A DNA stretch of 64,000 nucleotides, from NCBI RefSeq assembly GCF_901933205.1, contig NC_044576.1, positions 8,279,024 through 8,343,023 of the forward strand, written 5' to 3'. The notes beneath the pieces were generated by a model. It saw only the letters and a list, made by a program, of their open reading frames with translations, was not told the DNA's origin and searched no databases. Each line of letters starts with the position of its first letter. Position 1 is the first letter of the stretch. Positions 55,933-64,000 of the stretch are shown here, in pieces. Both the position numbers and the translations under genes were made by a program. The DNA is from Camarhynchus parvulus. Its lineage: Eukaryota; Chordata; Aves; Passeriformes; Thraupidae.

Positions 55933-58900
55933 CTGTAACACAGGAGGAGGAGCGGGGGGGTGAAATTAAATAAATAAATAAAATAGAAAAGAAAAAAGTC
56001 AGTGCATGAACCTCCTCCAGCTAGGCAAGCAGCACTAATTAGGTGGAAAAGATTTTTTTTCACTTTTTTTCCTACAGTGCTCTCTGAAGAAGAGTATTCC
56101 ACACATCCATTTTTCATAGTGAGTACCAACAGGGAAACTCCATCAATTGCCTTTCCTGAGGTCTGAGAATGACTCTTAGGAAGGGCTAGTTCATGCATTT
56201 GGGTGGCTCTCCAAGCCTCCCCAGAGGCTCAAGGCTACAAGGTTTAACACTGCAGAGACAACAAAGTCCCACCCCAACAGAATCACAGGTCAAATGCAGT
56301 AGTCCAGGAGCAGATAAATAAGCAGGGGATAAATCACCCACACCTGAACTTCTCACTTTCTGTGACCTCACCTAGTTGCTTTTCCCAAGGAACAAATACA
56401 AGATCCAGAACATACACAGCCTTCCTTTTGGCTTACCCTTTTTTCCCTGTCCTGGAAATAACCTGCCTAACCAGAGGTTTGCCATTTATCCATGAACTCA
56501 CAAAAGAATACACAAAGCTGCAGTGTAATTACAATATGTTTTAGTGTTTAAAAACAAAACAAAAAGAAATCATGCAAACAAGCCCCTACAAAACATGTTC
56601 CTTTGAGCTCTGTGCCTCAACTTCAGGATTATTTTAAAAAATATATTTTCCTTAACCACATTTTTGGCCATTAACATGAAGGAATAGATTTCATATGTTC
56701 GGGCTGAAATCTGCTTGCTCAAACTGTATTCAATCTTCATTCATACTCTCAGCATTTGTCTGTAATAAATGTCTGCGGTTTTATTTTGTAGTGAAATTTA
56801 GAATAAGAAAAACATCAAAACTTATATTGAAGCAGGTTGCTCTCAAAATTAGCAGTGACTCAATCACAGCTGTACCATGTCCTTAGAAACCCTTTTATGG
56901 GAAAAATGTCTAACTTGTCATGAATAACAAAGTATTGAAGCCTCTCACATTCGTTGCTCATGCTTTTGTCGTTAAATTTCAGCGCATGGATGAAGTCAAA
57001 TGGTGGAAGTTAGGGCAGGTTTACTGGTCTCACAGTGAAACCTTCTCTTCAGAAAATGTCACTGTAACTAACAATCTCTTCAAACTAAACTGCTCGAGCT
57101 GGTGGATAGTTTGGAGTTTTTTAAGTCCTGAAGTACCCACATTGTGACACTGCTCAGGTCAGAGGATGGAGCCCAGCCCAGCTGAAGGCAGTAGCACTCC
57201 CTGCTGCCACTCCTGACAGGGCTCTCAGCCCACTCCTGAACACGGGCTTTCATGGACACAGAATACACAGGCAAAATACTTGTCCTCCCCCTTAAAAAAT
57301 GACATATGAAACCCAATATAAGTAACATCTTGTGAGGATACACCAGTTCAGCTCATGTACCAGTGCAATATATTAAGGTCAACTACCAAATATCAGACCC
57401 AAAAAAAGACCAAGCTGCCTCGAGTAGTTTCATGCCTCTATCCAAACGTGAGAATGCTTGTTAATGTGATTAATTTGGCTTCAAAAATCAGCTGAATTGC
57501 AGACAAACATCAGACTCCCTGCTGAGTTTTTAATTTTGGTTTGGTTGACATGATCATCCAGCCAGCCAGGCACACCATCAGGAAAGGTGCACTCATAAGG
57601 GCTGTGCTGATCTTTAGCTGCTCAATTCAGGCAAGTCTATAGCAGCTTTGTCCCACTATCATAAACCTTAGACTTACTATCCAAAATTCCCAGTCAGGGG
57701 GAATTAAACCCCAGGAAGGTGTTTATCGTTATGCAAGCATTTCTGGAAAGCAACAGAGGACTTCAGCACATGTATAACTGCTAAATATTGCAGGTGTGCT
57801 GAAATAATGACAGTGACAAACAACTATAATTTACAGGTTAAAGCATTTCACAAAAGTTGTCAAAGTCAGTTCGGATTTTGTGAATTTAGATTCATTAGAC
57901 AGCCTTCATTACTATACCTGTGCAAACTTTATGGATATGTGTGACACAAAACACAACGATTTTTTTTCAATGATGTTCACTCCTTCAAAATTACTGCAGT
58001 GCTTAACAAGCAGTAAAAAAATTCCCTTTCTCATGGTTTAGTAACCACTTGTCTTTCTGTGCAAGCCTCCAAAGGAAAGCTGTTTACAGAAGATTAACTG
58101 TGCTGATACTGCTCTAGGGGGTTTTTGCCTCACATTTTCAGCTGACCTGATGAACTGCTGGTTAGAAATGTTCTTGTAGACAAGTGCAAAATACTTGATG
58201 CACTTGGTCAGACTATCTGGACTTGGAAGGGCACCATATATTCCCTTTCAAACCCTTCCCCCCCAAGGAAAATGGACTATTTTCCAGTTTGAGAAATGGA
58301 AAGGATTCTGAGTTTTTCCAGCTAGGTGAGAAAGCAAAATCTGAGATGGATGAGATTGTCCAAGCTCAACTGTGCAAGCACAATCTGTGAGTTTTTCACA
58401 GATATAAGTGAATGTGAATTTATTCAGTGTTGGCAATTAGAAAGAACTGTGTGATGATACCTTCCTGAATGCTGACATGTCTGCTCACACTTGACACCAG
58501 GAAAAAGACTGAGGCTTGGTGGGAATTCAAAGGTGGAAGTGGCAACTGAAGAGAATTGTTTGAAGAGGTGACTAGCAACTTTAGGTGCCTACATAATGGA
58601 ATCTTTTTTCACAAATAATTATTCACAACAATTACCAAGAGGGCAATCATTTCTTAAAATGTATCAGTACACAAATACACAAACACATGCCCATATGCAG
58701 GAGCATCTGTTTATAAGACATAATAAATTAGGCTCAGTCTTATTTTATCTGACATCACACAAGGAAGTGAGTGCCCTCATTTTTTCTCCTCCATTTAGAA
58801 GATCACAAGTCCATTCAACACCAAAGAAAAACTGAGCTTTGCTCCACAGCAGCTGAAACTGAAATATTCACAGATACAGTTATGAATTTCTTTCTACCTC

Positions 58901-59443
58901 TCATAATCTAGGATTCCTAATCCTTCATTTTCTTCATCACTAAAAGGAGTTTGATACAGTTCACATAGAATTTTATTAAAATAAAGGGTTCTATAAACAG
59001 TTTTGTCTGTGTAAAATACAATTGTTTCCTGTCTCTTGTAGCCTTAACAGTGCTTTTTATTAAAAAGTTTGGATTCTAATATTAGAGACTTGTCCTGGAC
59101 CATTGCTAATGAAATAATTCCTTGTGCCCATTCATTTCACACTTTGTAGGCCAAGTAAAGCAATTCAAATTCTCACTTCAGTCTAGGACAAAGGACAGAC
59201 CAGTTTGATATAGGTACACAACCTACAGCTACCTCTGCCTTCAGTCTTACAATTACTTGCTTTTCTCAGGTTGTAGACTACACTTGGCCTTTGAAATCAC
59301 ATAATCATACTTTAATTTTCTAATTACCATTCGGATTTGTGCATGCTCAGCATGAGGATATTCAGAGGCAATATTTGAACATTTCCTGTTAGAGAACATC
59401 AGTTTCTTGAAGAGGATGAAACACTTTAGAAGCAAAACTTCAC
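55933..59443. other. Probable intron, no feature beyond simple repeats
   Basis: This lies between the firm exon and the weak candidate exon. An (AAAT)n run sits at 55,966-55,984, just upstream of the acceptor in transcript sense. No other gene, RNA or repeat was recognised. Confidence 0.55.
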
Positions 59444-59549
59444 TAGAAAAAATGCACTTCTCATAAAAGGGATCCATGACGCCACACAATAATTGGGTAA
59501 GTTTACAATACTCTGTGTCAACCACGGAATCAGCAGGCTGGAACTGGAA
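59444..59549 (-). CDS. Candidate upstream exon of the same gene (weak)
   Basis: On the minus strand, CTCACTTTTTTCTAG is a good acceptor ending at 59,550. It is followed by an open frame starting FQFQPADSVVDTEYCKLTQ and continuing LLCGVMDPFYEKCIFS. Ending the exon at 59,444 with the donor CTA|GTGAAG gives 106 bp, phase 0 in and one base over. That is exactly the phase needed to join the 55.7-kb exon, where the joined codon would be AAT. The peptide looks more protein-like than neighbouring random frames. Against it, the donor is poor, the frame continues open for another 60 codons, and codon use is AT-rich. It may be chance. Confidence 0.3.
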
Positions 59550-62500
59550 CTAGAAAAAAGTGAGACAAGTTTTAAAAAAAAGGTGAATTTCTTATGAAAT
59601 GTGCACCTCTTCTGTTACATCTGACCAGAGAGACAATAGAATCTCTGTGTCTGAGAGCCTTCGTCCTAATGCTGACAGATAAACCACATGTGCAGCTCTG
59701 ACAACAGGAGGACAGGACAATTTTAGGGATAACCATTACAAGGAGGGAAGAAAAGCCTTGGTACACTGCTAAGATATGAATTCTGTCACTGTGACAACAA
59801 AACTAATGCTTGCCATAAATAAAGGGCTTTATTGTGCTATAAGGAATAATGGAATATATAATTTCCCGCTGGAGGTTAGGTTGGGTACTGTGCAGGCTGA
59901 TTGGAACACAAATATAAAAGAATAGCACTAATGTGGCATTTCCTACCTATAAAGCTTATTGACACCTACAAAGCACTTCACTTTTATTACATTATTTATA
60001 AGCTTTTTTATACAAAACGTTCCTAGAGTTTACTGTAGCATTCATCTTTCTTGAATTTACAGGATCTGATTCTTGGCCTTGACAAAAGAGCTTGAAGCTA
60101 TTATTTCTGTGTGAAACAGCTGTGTGGCTGGGCACAGCTGGCCTTTTAGGATGGCTCATTGCAGAAAAGAATTTCCAGGAGGTAAAGAGCACTATATCGT
60201 CTTTTCAGCACCAGTTCCTAACCCCACTTGACAGAAACAGAGGCAGCACATGGCCAGGAAATATTTGACTTTGGGTGGAAAACAGCTGGAAGCAAACTGA
60301 AGTCCCAGGCTGGAGCTGGAGGCACAGCTGAAGAAGCAGCAGGATATAATTTCACATCCTGTCATTCTCATCCAAGCAGATTCTGGGAGGAATAAATGTC
60401 GTCACTGAGTTCTGTTTTCAAATAACCTATGCAAATCCTTTCACTGGTACATTTGTAAAAGGGAAAAATAAATAAGTGTGAAAAACAATGAGATCAGGCA
60501 GGAGATGGTGAGGTTTGGAGTTTTCTCATTTGCAGATTCCAGGCTCTACACTTCACACTTTTTTTTTCCCAGTGTCAGTTTTATTTGAACGTTGTTTTGG
60601 TGATATTTAAAGCAGTGAGAAGAATAACAGAGAGGCTTGGATAGTTTCATTATTTTAGCATTTATACACTTATAAAAATAAGTTTAGGTTTTCAAAGAAC
60701 TGAGGATGGGTATTCAAGGCATTGTTATTTATACTTGAATTCCAAGAGAGAAGGAAAAAAAATGTTTCTTCTCTCATTCAAAGGTATACTTTATTGTCAT
60801 TTTGATTCCCTTCAAATTGGACAATTATTTCATTTCTTGGCACAGAATAAAACACACATCTCCAGGATTCATTGATTTGAAAGATAAGACATAAGCACTC
60901 TGAAACATGTTTCCGAAACCACTTCACTTTCGTGGGTTTCATTCATTTTACATTGGCTGTTCTCCCTAATTCTCACAGCTGCCAATTGTTTGCATTGCAA
61001 AAATAAGGGATAATATGCCTGGTGTTAGAAACAGAGACACATATCCTGATGATTAGTCTCATGCTGCATTGTCAGCTTTCTGAATAAATTATTTTCAATA
61101 CCATCTTTGCATCCTTGCTGCAGATAATAACCTACTTGAAGGATTTGAACACATTCTAGAATTTTAGAAAACTGAAAGTGGACATACTTCAGAAGTAGTT
61201 CTTATTATTCAGTCAATAAATAACAACTTTTTTTTTTCTCCAAATGCTAGAAAGATGACTATAAATGTTTCTGAAAGGGAATTATTTTGTCCAAATCGTC
61301 TAGAAGAATCAGATTTTGAACAAGCACTGAAACTTTCAATCTAAAATACTCACAGAATGATTTTAACTGCTCAAATAGAGTGATGGGACCAGAAAGTATA
61401 ACAACGTAGTGTGTTACAATACATATAACTGCATTAATATTAGAACATAAATACTTATTCGAGACAAGTAAAAATGTGAAATTATATTAATAAAATGTAT
61501 TTTCTACTTTTTTTCTCTGCTCTTACAATGTCTCCCCAAGTTTGTATTTCTCACTTCACCTACATCAGTTCCTCAGGTGTCTTTGCCTGCCATATTCCCA
61601 CAATCAGTGCTAATATAATTTTTTTCAACAAACATTAGAACTCACATTTTCAAACTGTGTCTAATTTAGTTACCTCACTCCTAATTAGGTTTTAGTTCAA
61701 GAACTTTCTAAAAAAAAAAAAAAATCCTTCGCTGCTTGCATGCTTTTAGATATGCCGGAGTTCACAGTAACACCTCTGCAATTACATCCCAATTTCCTTG
61801 CCTTTTTTTTAATAAAGAAATGAAGTCACTAACTAAGTAGTCATTATTATAGCAAGTAGATAGAATATCAAGTACAATAAATCCATTAATTAGATTGGAT
61901 ACTTTTTACTATTCAGCTTAGCTAAGAAAGTTGGACCAAATGAGACGAGACAGGAAGTTCTGCTGCACTCCATGACCTGTCTCTGATACACAGAGGGTCA
62001 ACCAGGAGGGATTGTGGATACTTCCCTTGAATATTCTCCCAACAATTCAGTTTGCAGTGCAAGGAATTCCTCAGGCAGGTGTGGTTTCTCTGTATTTTTT
62101 GCACTAATGATCCATGTAACCCTATAAAGCTTTCTCCTCTACACAACAGCTCAGCTTCCTTTATGCAAATGTAAACTTTCAGCATCCAAATCAGTTGACA
62201 ACCAGCATAAAAACTTGGGAATTTTCAGAATCCCACTGGATCTCCCATTTCCTGATTTTACCTTTCTCTCCTGGACAGTCCTACTAACAGGGATCAAACA
62301 CAAAGCAACATACCAGCACCTGCACTGCCTGACTAAACAAACCTAGCAGCTGCATAGTCCCTTCTCAAAGACATGAGAGAAAAGCAAGAAATGAGACATT
62401 TCAGGGAAAAAAAAAGCAGCAGGCTATCAGAAATTTAAACTTTGAAAAATGCATAGAATATTGATTCACCATTTAAGTTGAGATCACAGACTGACATTTG

Positions 62501-63079
62501 ACCACCTCTCCACAGAAACAAAGTCCTACCATGTGTGTTTTGATCCAAGCATCAGGGTTAACCAGATGCAAACTTCTCTGAACTCCTTGTAACACCAAAG
62601 GTTGAAGTTTCTATAATAGCTGCAGAAATTTTCCATACTGCCCACATCAATATTATTTTCAGACTTTGAAAGATAAAAACTACTTTGAATAAAGTCAAAT
62701 CACAGGTTATTTTCACTCCCAAACAGATGGAATAGGGACAGAATGCACCACAAAGCCAGATGTGTTGCATGCGCAAACAGATGCTTCCAGACTCATCATA
62801 AAAGGTTAAAAATATTTAAGTTACTCTGCACAACTGATGTTTCACACCTGAAACAGCTGATCCAATCTGAAGGTAACTGGAGCTTCTCAGGAGGCCCAGA
62901 AGCACAAAAGCCTTTTAAAGGCTACAACAGCCCTTTCACATTTAGCATGAAAGGTCAGCTACAGGTCTCTCCTGCTGGATTTTAACACTTAGCATTCAAA
63001 AGCACAAGGGAAAGCACCTCAGGAAATTCATTACTGTTGGAAAAAATGTGGACATATGCTACAACTGATGTAAAAATGG
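59550..63079. other. Non-coding DNA, no gene seen
   Basis: AT-rich sequence with long A/T runs (for example 61,711-61,724) and no recognisable exon, RNA gene or repeat. GG dinucleotides occur at normal frequency right up to 63,078-63,079, after which they vanish. That gives a sharp compositional edge to the retroviral fragment. Confidence 0.55.
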
Positions 63080-63114
63080 AATTCACTGAACAACGAGCTG
63101 AGTTGTAGTTCTAC

Positions 63115-63345
63115 CTGCGTAATTGTAGAGAAAACATAAAGAAGTGAGATAGACAACCTACTGCTGTTCTAGCACGACAAGTGCGTGAATTAAAAGAAGA
63201 CAGAGCTGAGAGAAAGAATTCCACTAAAAGAAAAGCAGCTCCAATTGCCCGTAGCCGAACTGCCAAGTATGATAATGATGACATGTCCGATCCCCTTAAA
63301 AAAACCTCCAAAGCACATGCCCAGAGAAAGAAAGATAACCAAGCT
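63115..63345 (+). pseudogene. ERV gag tail, degenerate nucleocapsid-like segment
   Basis: In the ERV frame the segment starts with a degenerate cysteine-knuckle-like LRNCRENIKK followed by a TGA stop (63,145). It continues with a very basic, Arg/Lys-rich peptide (ARQVRELKEDRAERKNSTKR) and ends at TAA 63,346. The single remaining cysteine and the lack of the GH pair mean the zinc knuckle is not intact. A basic region between the knuckle and protease is usual near the gag-pol boundary. One of the stops at 63,346-63,417 may be the original gag terminator. Which one cannot be told from this copy. Confidence 0.5.
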
Positions 63346-63423
63346 TAAAAGAGCCCTGCCTCTAGCCAAGTAAAAGCTAGAAAAAATCGTGTTTTCTAGT
63401 CTGTGTAGATTCGTTAGCCTAGC

Positions 63424-63690
63424 ACATCAAAACCACAAGAGTATAAAGCTTTAGTTGATACTAGTGCACAATGTACATTAATTCCATCAAAACATATAGA
63501 GATAGAGTCTGTTTCTATTGTTAGCGTAACAAAGAGATCCCAAAATTTCACTTTAGTAAAAGCTGAAGTGAGCCTGACTAGAAATAAGTAGAAGAAACAC
63601 CCTATTGTGACTAGCCCAAAAGCCCCATGCATTTTAAGCATAGACTTCCTCAGAAGTAAGTATTTCAAAGACCCAAAAAGACTCAAGTAA
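63424..63690 (+). pseudogene. ERV aspartic protease remnant
   Basis: The active-site loop reads ALVDTSAQCTLIPSKH (LVDTSAQ at 63,451-63,471). The catalytic Asp is present (63,457-63,459), but the loop residue that is normally glycine is serine (AGT, 63,463-63,465). The second family block, near the C-terminus, reads ILSIDFL (63,631-63,651), again with serine AGC where the family has glycine. TAG at 63,589 and TAA at 63,688 interrupt it. It is inactive by truncation alone. Both Gly-to-Ser differences are single G-to-A changes in what would have been a GG. Confidence 0.85.
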
Positions 63691-64000
63691 GCATTTAGAA
63701 TAGCTGCTGTAGAGAGAGAAAGTGTCAAGCAGTTGAACAGTTTGCCTAGACTGTCAGAAAACCCATCTGCAGTAAGACTCCTAAAAGTAGAAGAGCAACG
63801 AGTACCGATTGCCACCTCAACAGTGCACCGCCGACAGTACCGAACGAATCGAAATGCTATGATCCCCATCCACAAAATGATCCGTGAGCTAAAGAGCCAA
63901 AAAGTAGTTAGCAAGACCCACTCACCCTTCAACAGCCCCATTTAGCCTGTGCGTAAATCTGAAAGAGAATAAAAATTGACTGTAAACTACCGTGCATTAA
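63691..64000 (+). pseudogene. ERV reverse transcriptase, N-terminal part, interrupted
   Basis: An 84-codon open stretch follows TAA 63,688. It contains the linker before RT and then the RT entry region, including IPIHKMIRELKSQKVVS, THSPFNSPI, a TAG stop (63,943), PVRKSERE, a TAA stop (63,970) and KLTVNYRAL at the window edge. The SPFNSPI-x-PVRKS and LTV-YRAL blocks are diagnostic of gamma-like retroviral RT. Both stops stand where the family has tryptophan, so they fit TGG changed to TAG and to TAA. The YxDD catalytic box lies beyond the window. The antisense open frame 63,414-63,941 is a shadow. Confidence 0.9.

Larger units (their letters stand above)
63080..64000 (+). mobile_element. Endogenous retrovirus fragment, gamma-like, GG-depleted (hypermutated), runs off window
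   Basis: A single plus frame (codons starting at positions congruent to 1 mod 3) carries, in order, a nucleocapsid-like basic segment, an aspartic protease, and the start of reverse transcriptase. Having the gag tail and pol in one frame is the gamma/epsilon-retrovirus arrangement. No LTR or primer-binding site is visible on the left, so the fragment is 5'-truncated somewhere between 63,080 and about 63,115. It continues past 64,000. Nine stops break the frame: 63,145, 63,346, 63,397, 63,406, 63,415, 63,589, 63,688, 63,943 and 63,970 (first bases). No frameshift is needed anywhere. By hand count the stretch has zero GG and about 62 CC on the plus strand, pointing to G-to-A editing in GG context. 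The element cannot encode functional protein. Confidence 0.93.

Noticed and set aside
59253..59443. Continuation of the minus-strand frame past the candidate exon
   Set aside because: The extra 60 or so codons are AT-rich and lack protein-like pattern. If the exon is real it should stop near 59,444.
63414..63941. 175-codon antisense open frame across the ERV protease/RT
   Set aside because: It is the complement of the retroviral frame and shows no independent domain. Antisense openness is a by-product of sense-strand composition.
63080..64000. Lack of GG as a by-product of low G content
   Set aside because: G is common in the stretch (many AG, GA, GC, GT), CC occurs about 62 times, and the change is abrupt at 63,079. 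Composition alone would predict tens of GG.
1..64000. tRNA, rRNA, CRISPR, bacterial operon or phage features
   Set aside because: I looked for B-box-like motifs, direct-repeat/spacer arrays and tightly packed frames and saw none. The sequence has vertebrate intronic character.

Overview
The window reads as nuclear DNA of a bird, probably a passerine. It is AT-rich and poor in CpG. It carries CR1 retroposon tails, a few very old L2-like and MIR-like fossils, no mammalian young SINEs, and a fragment of a gamma-like endogenous retrovirus (ERV). There are no bacterial operons, tRNAs, rRNAs or CRISPR arrays. Almost everything is intronic or intergenic sequence.

Layout. 1-19,068 is single-copy non-coding DNA with one possible MIR scrap near 12.1 kb and an A-rich tract at 12.8 kb. 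19,069-19,703 is a CR1 tail in sense orientation. 21,825-22,425 is a GC-rich 21-bp minisatellite of about 28.5 units with higher-order structure. 22.4-46.4 kb is mostly featureless, with a C9-A-C9 tract at 26.8 kb and two MIR-like fossils at 35.5-36.0 kb. 46,430-47,580 is a decayed L2-like LINE reverse transcriptase region. 52,190-52,545 is an old antisense CR1 remnant. 55,727-55,932 on the minus strand is the one convincing protein-coding exon (206 bp, good splice sites). A weaker candidate exon of the same gene lies upstream at 59,444-59,549 (minus), with compatible phase. The window therefore probably lies within a large-intron gene transcribed leftward. I could not name the gene.

The most striking signal is at the right edge. 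From 63,080 to 64,000 (921 bp) I found not one GG dinucleotide on the plus strand, against about 60 CC. The same stretch holds an ERV fragment (nucleocapsid-like scrap, protease, start of reverse transcriptase). It stays in one reading frame throughout but is cut by nine stop codons. Glycine and tryptophan positions of the family appear as AGN and stop codons. This is the pattern of GG-to-AG cytidine-deaminase hypermutation of a retroviral minus strand, apparently saturating, followed by little indel decay.

The genes do not form a pathway. The biology here is one host gene with long introns, layered retroelement fossils of several ages, an expanded minisatellite, and an ERV that appears to have been edited to death by a host deaminase.
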